NCBI GenBank assembly: GCA_023397505.1
Contig: JAEWUC010000007.1
Span: 372,001-436,000, forward strand
Source: Bacteroidota bacterium
GTDB lineage: Bacteria; Bacteroidota; Ignavibacteria; Ignavibacteriales; Melioribacteraceae
Length of the DNA stretch: 64,000 nucleotides
Direction of reading: 5' to 3'
The notes under the pieces are model-generated. The model did not search any database. It was not told the origin of the DNA and saw only the letters and a program-made list of their open reading frames with translations. How positions within the stretch are numbered: the stretch's first letter is position 1; each line of letters opens with the position of its first letter. This document shows, piece after piece, positions 35,538 to 44,319 of the stretch. The position numbers and the translations under genes were made by a program.

Positions 35538-36238
35538 TAGTATAACCGGAGATATTTTAGTTCGTAAATTTTTAGAATGTTAGACGGTTTTATATCGGGA
35601 TTGTTTTTAACTGCTTTACCGAATGCTTCACCGTAATTGTTGATGATTAAATCTTTAATATCGTATTGTCCTTCGATAAAAAATCCGTCTTCAACTTTCT
35701 CAACAAAGATACCCATAAATTTTGAGAAATTGAACCAGCCGAAATTATAACTTAAGAATGCGTTGCCGAAGAAGTGTGCGAGTTTATCTTTATCGCCGAA
35801 ATCATTTTGTTGAGAATCTATGAACAAATACTTAGGAAGATTTTTTGTCCGCGCTTCAAACTTGCTTTTACCTGGCGAGGGGAGAGGAATATTTATTTGT
35901 GAACCGACAACAGGTAACCGGAATTTTATATGATTAAACGGAATCGATGCAAAAGTTAAACACAAAAAAGTTTCAGAATAATCTCCTTCAAAAAAAATGA
36001 GTGCTTTTGCATAAATTGAATCTACAAGTTGAAGATCGGTAATGGTTGTTTGCAAATCAACAAATTCTTGTGAGGTTATATAATCGGTAATATAAAATAA
36101 TCCGCCGTAAAAACTTTTCTCATAATCTCGCTGGGCAAATGACTTTGAACAGAGTAAGAGTATGAGCAAGATTAAGGTATATATTTGTTTTTTGTCTTTT
36201 CGATGAATTTCAAAATTTATGTTTTCTTTTGGATTCAA
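35537..36238 (-). CDS. Uncharacterised exported protein with DKxAHF motif
   Basis: A 233-residue protein I do not recognise with certainty. Residues 1-15 are hydrophilic. A hydrophobic stretch (IYTLILLILLLCSKSFAQ) then looks like a signal peptide ending after SFA, so the true start might be further in. The central part has KDKLAHFFGNAFLSYNFGWFN, which recalls the DKxxHFxGG element of YfiM/DUF2279-type envelope proteins. It is tightly linked to the downstream NtrC regulator (one-base overlap) and follows meaB by 34 bases. Function unknown. Confidence 0.6.
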   Translation of the reverse strand: MNPKENINFEIHRKDKKQIYTLILLILLLCSKSFAQRDYEKSFYGGLFYITDYITSQEFVDLQTTITDLQLVDSIYAKALIFFEGDYSETFLCLTFASIPFNHIKFRLPVVGSQINIPLPSPGKSKFEARTKNLPKYLFIDSQQNDFGDKDKLAHFFGNAFLSYNFGWFNFSKFMGIFVEKVEDGFFIEGQYDIKDLIINNYGEAFGKAVKNNPDIKPSNILKIYELKYLRLY

Positions 36239-36272
36239 ATTTTATCAACAAAATATCTTGAAATAAATTTCA

Positions 36273-37223
36273 TTATTTCTTTTTAAAGTCATTAAATAAT
36301 TCTTCAGCTACATGATATGGCGAAGTTTTTCCGTCAATTACTTTTATAAGAAATTCATTTAGAATCATTTCGCGGTTATCTGCCCAAAGTTCATCACGTA
36401 AAAGTGTCTCAACAATTTCTTTGATTCTAACTTTTAGATTCATCTCGCGTTTTTTAATCAACAAGCCATTTGATTCAAGATACTCTTTGTGTCGTAAAAC
36501 CTCATTTGCAATTTCTTCTGTACCTTTGTTTTCAGAAGCAACAGATTTTATAATATCGGGCAGCCAAGATTTTTCATCGTGGTCACGCAACATCAATATT
36601 GTTTTTAATGCTGTTATTGCATTGTCCGAACCGGGTCTATCGCTTTTATTTAGCACGAAGAAATCCGCAATTTCCATTAATCCTGCTTTCATAGCTTGAA
36701 TAGAATCGCCGGATTCCGGTACTAAAACTACGATTGTAGTATCTGCTGCTTTTGCAATATCGAGTTCTGATTGACCGACACCTACGGTCTCAAAAATTAT
36801 ATAATCATATCCTGCTGCATCCAAAACATCTGCGGCATCAATAGTCTTTTTGCTAAGTCCGCCCAAACTTCCACGCGTTGCCATGCTTCTTATAAACACA
36901 CCGGGGTCAACACCTATTTCATTCATACGCACACGGTCGCCTAAAAGAGCACCGCCTGAAAATGGACTTGTCGGATCAACCGCTATAATTCCAACAGTTT
37001 TATTTTGCTTGCGGTAATACTTTGCAAGCTGATTTGTTAATGTAGATTTCCCCGCGCCGGGAGGGCCTGTAATTCCAATTCGATATGCGTTTCCAGTTTT
37101 ATTATGGACAACTTTTAGTAATTCGGATGAATTGGAATTACCGGTTTCTATAATAGAAATTGCACGCGAAACCGAACGTTTGTTGTTTGCAAAAATATTT
37201 TCAATAAAGGTTTGTTCAATCAT
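36273..37223 (-). CDS. meaB: MeaB/ArgK-type G3E GTPase (methylmalonyl-CoA mutase chaperone)
   Basis: A 316-residue P-loop GTPase. Walker A is GPPGAGKSTL, then VDPTSPFSGGALLGDRVRM, a MeaB signature. TVGVGQSELDIA is switch II and NKSDRPG is the base-recognition motif. MeaB loads and protects the cobalamin cofactor of methylmalonyl-CoA mutase. The mutase genes are not nearby, so they must lie elsewhere in the genome. Confidence 0.92.
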   Translation of the reverse strand: MIEQTFIENIFANNKRSVSRAISIIETGNSNSSELLKVVHNKTGNAYRIGITGPPGAGKSTLTNQLAKYYRKQNKTVGIIAVDPTSPFSGGALLGDRVRMNEIGVDPGVFIRSMATRGSLGGLSKKTIDAADVLDAAGYDYIIFETVGVGQSELDIAKAADTTIVVLVPESGDSIQAMKAGLMEIADFFVLNKSDRPGSDNAITALKTILMLRDHDEKSWLPDIIKSVASENKGTEEIANEVLRHKEYLESNGLLIKKREMNLKVRIKEIVETLLRDELWADNREMILNEFLIKVIDGKTSPYHVAEELFNDFKKK

Positions 37224-37243
37224 GATAAGATATGTCTGAAAAA

Positions 37244-37816
37244 TTATTTATATAAACCGTTTTTTAGAATATACTCCTTAACTTTTTCGGGAACAAAAAA
37301 AGCAATCGGCATATTATTATTTACACGCTTCCTAATTTCTGTTGATGAAATATCAATCATCGGGGTATCGAGTATCATTGCTTTGTCGAAATATTTGTTT
37401 GCAGTTTTGGGGTCGTAACTTTCATTTCTCTTCATCACAACAACATCAGCAATTTCAAAGATTCCATCCGGATTTTTCCATTTATCGAAAACAAGCAGGT
37501 TATCGAAACCGATTATTAGTTCAATACTCCCATAGATTTTTTTCATTTCAAAGAGAGTATCGTAAGAATAAGAAACATTTCCTTTTGAAATTTCATAATC
37601 CGAGAAACCGAATTGCGGAAAATGTTCGATTGCAAGTTTAAGCATATTTAATCGATGAAACGGGGAAGAGTACTGCTCGGATTTAAGCGGCGAAATATTA
37701 CAAGGTATAAAAATTATTTTGTCAAGTCCGCGCTTTTCCAAGACATATTGTGTAGTAATTAGATGACCTATATGAACCGGATCGAATGAACCGCCGAAAA
37801 TTCCAACCTTATTCAT
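37244..37816 (-). CDS. nadD: Nicotinate-nucleotide adenylyltransferase
   Basis: A 190-residue nucleotidyltransferase. GIFGGSFDPVHIGHL gives the (H/T)xGH ATP site, and the C-terminal SSTEIRKRVNNN is the ISSTxIR motif. It makes NaAD from NaMN in NAD synthesis. Its start overlaps the stop of prsW by one base. Confidence 0.94.
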   Translation of the reverse strand: MNKVGIFGGSFDPVHIGHLITTQYVLEKRGLDKIIFIPCNISPLKSEQYSSPFHRLNMLKLAIEHFPQFGFSDYEISKGNVSYSYDTLFEMKKIYGSIELIIGFDNLLVFDKWKNPDGIFEIADVVVMKRNESYDPKTANKYFDKAMILDTPMIDISSTEIRKRVNNNMPIAFFVPEKVKEYILKNGLYK

Positions 37817-38766
37817 TAATATGTCTCGTTTATTATTGCAAACAAATTTTTAATTGTCTGTCGATTGTTTTCTATTTCATACAAATAATGCTGTCTGAAA
37901 TAACCGTCAGATTTTTTACTCTGCATTTTTGCGAATGCTAATTTTATAGCCGAACGGAAATACTGTTTGCGAATTCTTTCATCAATCCAGCCCTTGCGCA
38001 TTCTTAAATGACTGCTGATTATAGGAATGTGTTCTTTCGGAAGTAATTGCATGTTACTCTCTTCCGTCAATTCTTTTATTATAATTTTTCGTTCATGTGA
38101 AATTGATAATCTAAATATCCCGAAGAATGACATAACCAAAAAAAACATAAATAGAAAACCGTATAAAAAGGTGTTGGGAAAACTTACACTTGCATTCCAC
38201 ATAAAATGGAAAAACATTGCAAGCAACAAACCCACTACCGGGTAAAACGAACGAATTTTATTCAAAGAAAATTTTGCCAATCCGAGAAATGCACCGAAGG
38301 TTGCGGTTGCGATACAATGCATAACAGCTGAAAATCCGGTTCTAATAATTACAAGGAACAGCCAATCAATTGGTGAACTTCCGTAAGAAATAAAATATGT
38401 GAAATTTTCCGTCATGCCGAAACCGAGGCCAATCGCGCCGCCGTACACCAAGCCATCCGTTACATTATCAAATTTTCTGGAAGTAACGCTGAATAATAAA
38501 AAGACCCCTTTTGCAATTTCTTCGGAAACCGGTGCGAATAAAATTGTTTGAATTAAAGAACTGCTTCCGTCGTCTTTAATTCCTGTCATATCGCCAAGCA
38601 TTAAGCTTCCTATAACGCCGAGTGCAATTGCACCGAAAGCTCCCCATAAAAAATGTGCAAGAACAAATACCAAAGGTTCACGTTCGTATTTATCCATTTT
38701 CCAGATTAATATAAGATAAATTAACATTGGTATTACAGCGGCAAAAAGTGAAGCAAGAATCGGCAT
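37816..38766 (-). CDS. prsW: PrsW-family intramembrane metalloprotease
   Basis: A 316-residue membrane protein with about eight hydrophobic segments in the first 230 residues and a charged cytoplasmic tail. PVSEEIAKG carries the paired glutamates of the CPBP/PrsW active site. FGMTENFTYF, and HCIATATFGAFLG with its histidine, supply the other expected metal residues. PrsW in Bacillus cleaves the anti-sigma factor RsiW; the substrate here is unknown and no anti-sigma gene is nearby. First gene of the minus-strand run. Confidence 0.85.
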   Translation of the reverse strand: MPILASLFAAVIPMLIYLILIWKMDKYEREPLVFVLAHFLWGAFGAIALGVIGSLMLGDMTGIKDDGSSSLIQTILFAPVSEEIAKGVFLLFSVTSRKFDNVTDGLVYGGAIGLGFGMTENFTYFISYGSSPIDWLFLVIIRTGFSAVMHCIATATFGAFLGLAKFSLNKIRSFYPVVGLLLAMFFHFMWNASVSFPNTFLYGFLFMFFLVMSFFGIFRLSISHERKIIIKELTEESNMQLLPKEHIPIISSHLRMRKGWIDERIRKQYFRSAIKLAFAKMQSKKSDGYFRQHYLYEIENNRQTIKNLFAIINETY

Positions 38767-38930
38767 TATTTATCCCAATTAATTAATACAAATATTATTA
38801 GTGGAAGCAAAAATAACAAAGTATCTTGGTTTTAATGATTTATTTGGTTTTGAATTAATAAAAGCAGAAACCTTGATTATCAGGCATGGTCTGCATATAT
38901 TTTGTCCCAATTTTTTCGCTCTTTGTTAAA

Positions 38931-39425
38931 ATGATAATAAAATATACAAATTTTTTAGACGGTGTCCATGAATTCAGATTATCGGAAAGCGCCGTTAAGC
39001 TTGGTTTGGAAAAGTTGTTCTTTGGCGATGTAATTGTTGATTGCAAGATGGATAAATCTCCACATCAAATTGTACTTAATTGCGAAGTTTCAACACAAAG
39101 CAATTTGGTTTGCGACCGATGTAATCGAGATTACGTTTCTATGTTAAAGAGCCAGTTTTTGCTGACATTTATTTTTACGAAATCTGAAAGTGAAGTTGAA
39201 GATTTTAATTTCCGGTATTTATCACCGGAACAAGATAAAATAGATATAAGCAAAGATGTTTATGAATATGCAGAATTAGCGATACCGATGAAAAATCTTT
39301 GCAGCGAAGACTGTAAGGGATTATGTCTGAAGTGCGGTACAAATTTGAATGAAAAAAACTGCGGCTGCAAGATAGAAATAGAAAATGATATTTGGGCGCC
39401 GCTAAAAAAACTTAAGATAGATTAA
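38931..39425 (+). CDS. yceD: DUF177 (YceD) family protein
   Basis: A 164-residue protein directly upstream of rpmF, its nearly universal position. The frame is open to 38886, but similarity begins at ATG 38931 (MIIKYTNFLDG). It has the CDRCNRDY motif and a Cys-rich C-terminus (CSEDCKGLCLKCGTNLNEKNCGC). YceD proteins are linked to 23S rRNA accumulation and ribosome assembly. The extra C-terminal zinc-like CxxCGxxxN cluster is common in the family outside proteobacteria. Confidence 0.88.
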   Translation: MIIKYTNFLDGVHEFRLSESAVKLGLEKLFFGDVIVDCKMDKSPHQIVLNCEVSTQSNLVCDRCNRDYVSMLKSQFLLTFIFTKSESEVEDFNFRYLSPEQDKIDISKDVYEYAELAIPMKNLCSEDCKGLCLKCGTNLNEKNCGCKIEIENDIWAPLKKLKID

Positions 39426-39484
39426 TCATTCGCAATAGGCGAAGAGTTTTCAAAGATTATTAATAACAAATAAAAGGTTACGCG

Positions 39485-39664
39485 ATGCCAAATCCGAAAC
39501 GGAAGATGTCAAAGACGAGAAGAGATAAACGCAGAACGCATTACAAAGCAACAGTTCCGTCCTTGAGCCGTTGTTCAAATTGCGGCGAATTGAAATTAGC
39601 TCACAGAGCCTGCCCAAACTGCGGGTACTATGCCGGCAGATCCATGTTTGTTCCGGAATCCTAA
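39485..39664 (+). CDS. rpmF: 50S ribosomal protein L32
   Basis: A 59-residue basic protein. The N-terminus [20 protein letters not shown] is the typical L32 start. Two CxxC pairs (CSNCGE at 30-35 and CPNCGYY at 43-49) form the zinc ribbon, followed by GRSMF. It sits between yceD and plsX in the classical yceD-rpmF-plsX-fab order. Confidence 0.98.
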   Translation: MPNPKRKMSKTRRDKRRTHYKATVPSLSRCSNCGELKLAHRACPNCGYYAGRSMFVPES

Positions 39665-39687
39665 TCTAATTCAATTTCTCATCGTAG

Positions 39688-40722
39688 ATGAATAACATTC
39701 AATCCGACATTAAATGTAGAATTGCAGTTGATGCTATGGGGGGTGACTTTGCCCCCAAGCACGAAATTCTTGGCGCACTTCAGGCAGTCAACGAATCTCC
39801 AAATATTCAATTGATTCTTGTTGGCGATAAAGCAAAAATTCTTCAATCTGCAAAAGAAGAAAATGTTATGCTCGATGAAAAATTAATTGTCGATACTCCG
39901 GATGTTATCGGAATGGATGAAACTCCAACTACTGCAATAAAAAGTAAACCGAATTCCTCTCTTGTCGTAGGCGCAAAACTCGTAAAAGAAAATCAAGCTG
40001 ATGCGTTTGTCAGTGCGGGGAATACCGGCGCGATGATGGCTGCTTCTACTTTATTGATCGGTAGAATAAAAGGAGTCGGCAGACCAACAATCGGTGCTTC
40101 TTTCCCATCCGAAAAAGGAAAATTCTGCATCGTGTTCGATGCTGGCGCAAGTGTAGACAGCAAACCTCAGCATCTATTCGAATATGCAATTCTCGGTTCT
40201 ATTTTTTCAAAAGAAATTTATGGAATTGAAAATCCGTCAGTTGGATTGTTGAATGTCGGCGAAGAAGAGTCAAAAGGCAACGAATTAACTTTTGCATCTT
40301 ATAAAATGTTAAAAGAATCGAAACTAAATTTTCACGGCAATGTTGAAGGAAGAGATATACTTAAAGGAACAGTTGATGTTGTATTGTGTGATGGCTTTGT
40401 TGGTAACATAGTTTTAAAATTCGGCGAAAGTGTTTTGACTTTTCTAAAATCACGCATAAAAGGTTATGCACAAAAAGGATTAGTCAACAAGTTAAAAGCT
40501 TTGGTTGTTAAGTCTGTTCTGAAAGCAACATTAAGCGATATGGATTATCAAACACACGGCGGAGTTCCGCTTTTGGGAGTGAACGGTATAAGCATAATCG
40601 GTCACGGCTCAAGTTCTCCGCTCGCAATTAAAAATATGATTCTTCGTGCAAAAGAAATGCACGATAAAAATTTGATTCAAAAATTTGAGGAAGCAATAAA
40701 ATCCTATGCAGTCAAAAATTAA
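39688..40722 (+). CDS. plsX: Phosphate acyltransferase PlsX
   Basis: A 344-residue enzyme making acyl-phosphate from acyl-ACP for phospholipid synthesis. Motifs are AVDAMGGDFAPK at the N-terminus, SAGNTGAMMAAS, LNVGEEESKGNE and DGFVGNIVLKFGES. It overlaps fabH by 17 bases. The start is the ATG after the rpmF stop. Confidence 0.95.
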   Translation: MNNIQSDIKCRIAVDAMGGDFAPKHEILGALQAVNESPNIQLILVGDKAKILQSAKEENVMLDEKLIVDTPDVIGMDETPTTAIKSKPNSSLVVGAKLVKENQADAFVSAGNTGAMMAASTLLIGRIKGVGRPTIGASFPSEKGKFCIVFDAGASVDSKPQHLFEYAILGSIFSKEIYGIENPSVGLLNVGEEESKGNELTFASYKMLKESKLNFHGNVEGRDILKGTVDVVLCDGFVGNIVLKFGESVLTFLKSRIKGYAQKGLVNKLKALVVKSVLKATLSDMDYQTHGGVPLLGVNGISIIGHGSSSPLAIKNMILRAKEMHDKNLIQKFEEAIKSYAVKN

Positions 40723-41710
40723 AGTTAATGCTGTTATTACCGGCGTTGGAATGTATGTGCCTGAAAAAGTTTTAGATAATAAATATTTCGAATCGATAGT
40801 TGATACAAATGATGAATGGATAACTACGCGTACAGGTATTAAAGAAAGAAGAGTAATTGAAAACGGGGCGACAAGTGATCTTGCAACATTCGCAGTTCAG
40901 GATTTAATTAAATCAGTAAATCTTAATCCCGGAGAAATTGATTGTTTGATAGTTGCCACTGTTACGCCCGATATGTTTTTTCCTGCGACAGCTTGTTTGG
41001 TTCAAGAAAGAATTGGCGCAAAAAACGCCTGGGGTTTTGATCTATCGGCGGCGTGTTCGGGTTTTTTATTTGCACTACAAACAGGGGCTAGCTTTATTGA
41101 AAGCGGGCGGTATAAAAAAGTTGTAGTTGTAGGTGCAGATAAGATGAGCGCAATTACTGATTATACAGACAGAAACAATTGCATATTATTCGGCGATGCT
41201 GCATCTGCTGTTTTACTTGAGCCAACTGAAAACTTGAAATATGGAATTAAAGATTCATTACTTCATATTGATGGAAGTGGAAAAGAATCGCTTTACATGA
41301 AAGGCGGCGGAAGTTTGAATCCTTCATCCCACGAAACAGTTGATAAAAAGATGCATTATATCTATCAAGACGGTAAAGCAGTTTTCAAAGTAGCGGTAAA
41401 AGGAATGGCCGATATTTCTTATGAAATAATGGAAAAGAACAGTTTGAAATCAGAAGATATTGCTTATCTTGTACCGCATCAAGCTAACTTAAGAATAATT
41501 TCCGCTACAGCTGAACGGATGGGAATTCCGATGGAAAAAGTAACCATTAACATTAATAAATACGGCAACACAACAGCAGCAACTATTCCGTTGTGTATTA
41601 CAGAATATTACCGTGAAGGAAAAATTAAAAAAGGTGATAATTTAATTCTCGCGGCTTTCGGAGCCGGATATACTTGGGGGTCGTTGTATCTTACCTGGGG
41701 AATTGATTAA
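40706..41710 (+). CDS. fabH: 3-oxoacyl-ACP synthase III (FabH)
   Basis: A 334-residue condensing enzyme that starts fatty-acid chains from acetyl-CoA and malonyl-ACP. The catalytic triad is visible: Cys117 (DLSAACSGF), His in VPHQANLRI and Asn in NKYGNTTAATI. TRTGIKERR near the N-terminus is also typical. It overlaps plsX, and fabD starts on its stop (TAATG). Confidence 0.96.
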   Translation: MQSKIKVNAVITGVGMYVPEKVLDNKYFESIVDTNDEWITTRTGIKERRVIENGATSDLATFAVQDLIKSVNLNPGEIDCLIVATVTPDMFFPATACLVQERIGAKNAWGFDLSAACSGFLFALQTGASFIESGRYKKVVVVGADKMSAITDYTDRNNCILFGDAASAVLLEPTENLKYGIKDSLLHIDGSGKESLYMKGGGSLNPSSHETVDKKMHYIYQDGKAVFKVAVKGMADISYEIMEKNSLKSEDIAYLVPHQANLRIISATAERMGIPMEKVTININKYGNTTAATIPLCITEYYREGKIKKGDNLILAAFGAGYTWGSLYLTWGID

Positions 41711-42624
41711 TGGGTATGAAAGCTTTCATATTTCCCGGACAGGGTTCGCAATACATCGGTATGGCGAAAGACCTTTACGAAAATTCAGTTGAAGCAAAAG
41801 AAATGATTAAAACTGCCGAGGAAGCAACCGGAGTTAATCTTTCGCACATTATGTTTAACGGACCTGAAGAATCGCTTAAGCAAACTGATATTACTCAACC
41901 GGCAATATTTTTACACAGTGTTGTGCTTTCAAGTATCATTCGCAGAATGGAACCGGAAATGGTTGCCGGTCATTCTCTCGGCGAATATTCCGCCCTCGTT
42001 GCAGCAGGCGCAATTCAATTTTATGATGCGGTAAAACTTGTACGTTTACGCGGGCAAGCTATGCTTCAAGCGGGGATTGAAAAGCCCGGAACAATGGCTG
42101 CGGTTGTCGGTCTCGATTCGGCAAAATTAAATAATATTTGCATAGAAGCATCTTCTAAAGGGATTGTGCAGTGCGCTAATTATAACTCACCGGGACAAGT
42201 TGTAATATCCGGTTCTGTAAAAGGCGTTCACACAGCAATGGAAATTGCAAAACAAAAAGGTGCAAAATTAGTTAAAGAACTTGTAGTCAGCGGCGCGTTT
42301 CATTCACCGCTTATGGAAAGCGCAAAAGTTAGTTTAAAAATTAAATTGGATGTAACTCCGTTTTACGATTCTAAAATTCCGGTTTATACAAATGTAACTG
42401 CAAATGCTGTAAAGTCAAGCTCATCATTTAGAAAATTGCTCTTTGAACAATTATCAAGCCCGGTTCGTTGGGAAGAAACTATTGTTAATATGATTAACGA
42501 CGGCGCGGAAGAGTTTTATGAAATTGGTCCCGGCAAAGTTTTGCAAGGACTTGTTAAAAGAATTAACCCGGATGTTAAAATTTACGGTATCGACAAATAT
42601 TCCGATGTTGAAAGGTATCTTTAA
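41710..42624 (+). CDS. fabD: Malonyl-CoA-ACP transacylase (FabD)
   Basis: A 304-residue enzyme charging ACP with malonyl groups. FPGQGSQYIGMAKDL opens it, and GHSLGEYSAL contains the catalytic Ser. Arg in RLRGQAMLQA and His in SGAFHSPLM complete the site. ATG 41710 overlaps the fabH stop; an in-frame ATG at 41716 is equally possible. Confidence 0.96.
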   Translation: MGMKAFIFPGQGSQYIGMAKDLYENSVEAKEMIKTAEEATGVNLSHIMFNGPEESLKQTDITQPAIFLHSVVLSSIIRRMEPEMVAGHSLGEYSALVAAGAIQFYDAVKLVRLRGQAMLQAGIEKPGTMAAVVGLDSAKLNNICIEASSKGIVQCANYNSPGQVVISGSVKGVHTAMEIAKQKGAKLVKELVVSGAFHSPLMESAKVSLKIKLDVTPFYDSKIPVYTNVTANAVKSSSSFRKLLFEQLSSPVRWEETIVNMINDGAEEFYEIGPGKVLQGLVKRINPDVKIYGIDKYSDVERYL

Positions 42625-43241
42625 TGCAGAATAAATTTGAAAAGAAGATTAACGGCATTTACATAGATCCGCTGATATTCACACATAAGTTTGTTAAAGC
42701 ATGTGATGTTTGTATTTGTTCTGGAGAGTGCTGCTATTACGGAGTTTACACAGATATTAAAGAGCATGAAAAAATTCTATCGATTAAAGATAGAATTATG
42801 AAATCGATGGATGATTCCCAAACAAAGAATGTTGAAGATTGGTTTGAAGAGCCGGAAGAAGATCCGGATTTTGAAAGCGGCATTGCAGTGGGCACCGAGG
42901 TTCATAACGGTAAATGTGTTTTCCTTGATAAACAGGGTTATTGCACTCTTCAAAAAATTGCAATGGAAGACAAAGAATTCAAGTGGAAATACAAACCTCT
43001 TTACTGTATTTTATTCCCGCTTGTTATTTTTGAAGGGGCTTTGACCGTTGACGACGACCATTTGGGAAGAATGCATTATTGCAACAAATCTCAAAATCAA
43101 ACATCAACTATTTTTGATTGTACTAAAGATGAAATAAAATATCTCCTTGGTGAAAAAGGATTCGAAGAATTACTTCAGTATAAAGAAGAGTACTTGAACA
43201 ATCAGAAAATTGAAGAGAGTAAAGTTGAAATTACAAAATAA
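42624..43241 (+). CDS. DUF3109-family cysteine-rich protein
   Basis: A 205-residue protein of a family common in Bacteroidetes. It begins CDVCICSGECCYYGVYTD (Cys27, 30, 32, 36, 37), resembling the YkgJ-type CxxxCxxCC zinc/iron-chelating cluster. More cysteines follow (KCVFLDKQGYCTL, YCILFPL, HYCNKS, FDCTKDE). No catalytic domain is recognised; a metal-bound or iron-sulfur protein is likely. It sits between fabD and fabG, overlapping both neighbours, so it is translated with fatty-acid enzymes, though its role there is unknown. Confidence 0.8.
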   Translation: MQNKFEKKINGIYIDPLIFTHKFVKACDVCICSGECCYYGVYTDIKEHEKILSIKDRIMKSMDDSQTKNVEDWFEEPEEDPDFESGIAVGTEVHNGKCVFLDKQGYCTLQKIAMEDKEFKWKYKPLYCILFPLVIFEGALTVDDDHLGRMHYCNKSQNQTSTIFDCTKDEIKYLLGEKGFEELLQYKEEYLNNQKIEESKVEITK

Positions 43242-43968
43242 GAAAGCTGTTGTTACAGGCGGAACGCGCGGAATTGGCAAAGCAATTGTTAAAGAACTTG
43301 CTGAACAAGGTTGTAGCGTTGTTTTTACTTATTTTAGTTCCGATGAAACCGCAAGAAAAATTGAGGTTGAATTTACAACTGAAAACGTAAAAGTTTTTGG
43401 TTTCAAAGCCGATGCTTCATCATTTTCTGCGGCTCAAGAAACTATAAATTTTGCTTTGGAAAAGTTAGGCGGCATTGATATTTTAGTCAATAACGCGGGA
43501 GTTACTAAAGATAATTTACTGTTAAGAATGTCTGAGGCGGATTTCGATTCGGTTATAAACTCAAATTTGAAAAGTGTTTTCAATTATACAAAAGCAGTTC
43601 TAAAAACTATGTTGGGGCAGCGTTCCGGTAAAATCATTAATATAACTTCGGTTGTCGGTATCATTGGAAATCCGGGACAAGCGAATTATGTTGCATCTAA
43701 AGCCGGGGTGATTGGATTAACAAAATCCAACGCCAAAGAACTTGCTTCGCGCAATATAAATGTTAACGCAGTTGCACCGGGTTTTATTAGTTCCGATATG
43801 ACTGATAAAATGACTGAGCAGCAAAAAGAAGCAATACTAAATTCTGTTCCAATGAAAAAACCAGGTAACGTTGAAGACGTTGCTAAAACAGTTGTGTTTT
43901 TAGCAAGCGATGACGCCGCATATATTACCGGACAGGTTATTACTGTCGACGGCGGAATGGTAATGTAG
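43225..43968 (+). CDS. fabG: 3-oxoacyl-ACP reductase (FabG)
   Basis: A 247-residue short-chain dehydrogenase. It has TGGTRGIGKAI (NADPH loop), NNAGVTKDN, catalytic Ser in ITSVVG and YVASKAG (Tyr-x3-Lys), and a C-terminal GQVITVDGGMVM. TTG 43225 is preferred to TTG 43210 because GAGAG lies a suitable distance upstream and the shorter N-terminus (MKLQNKKAVVTGG) fits the family. It overlaps the DUF3109 gene by 17 bases. It reduces the ketoacyl group in each elongation cycle. Confidence 0.94.
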   Translation: MKLQNKKAVVTGGTRGIGKAIVKELAEQGCSVVFTYFSSDETARKIEVEFTTENVKVFGFKADASSFSAAQETINFALEKLGGIDILVNNAGVTKDNLLLRMSEADFDSVINSNLKSVFNYTKAVLKTMLGQRSGKIINITSVVGIIGNPGQANYVASKAGVIGLTKSNAKELASRNINVNAVAPGFISSDMTDKMTEQQKEAILNSVPMKKPGNVEDVAKTVVFLASDDAAYITGQVITVDGGMVM

Positions 43969-44016
43969 TTTTACAAAAAAAATAATTCATTATTAATCAC
44001 CATAAGAGGAGCAAAA

Positions 44017-44250
44017 ATGGACGTTGAAGCAAAAGTAAAAGAAATTATTATGGATAAACTTGGTGTTGATGAAGGTCAAATCAAACCCGAAGCATCCTTT
44101 ACTAATGATCTTGGTGCGGACTCTCTTGATATAGTTGAATTGGTTATGGGTTTCGAGTCTGCTTTTAATATCTCCATTCCTGATGAAGATGCGGAAAAAA
44201 TCGGTACCGTTGGCGATGCTATCAATTACTTAAAAGAAAAAGTCGCTTAA
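44017..44250 (+). CDS. acpP: Acyl carrier protein
   Basis: A 77-residue acidic protein. [15 protein letters not shown] contains the Ser that receives phosphopantetheine (Ser37). Strong AGAGGAG ribosome-binding site upstream. It carries the growing chain for the Fab enzymes on either side. A terminator follows at 44264-44290. Confidence 0.98.
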   Translation: MDVEAKVKEIIMDKLGVDEGQIKPEASFTNDLGADSLDIVELVMGFESAFNISIPDEDAEKIGTVGDAINYLKEKVA

Positions 44251-44263
44251 TTATTTATACAAT

Positions 44264-44290
44264 AAGACCATGCACAATGCATGGTCTTTT
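44264..44290 (+). terminator. Rho-independent terminator between acpP and fabF
   Basis: AAGACCATGCA, loop CAA, TGCATGGTCTT, then TT. An eleven-base perfect stem. It probably reduces transcription into fabF, allowing acpP to be expressed more highly. Confidence 0.75.
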
Positions 44291-44319
44291 AATTTAAAAA
44301 TCTTTTATGGGGTAAAATA

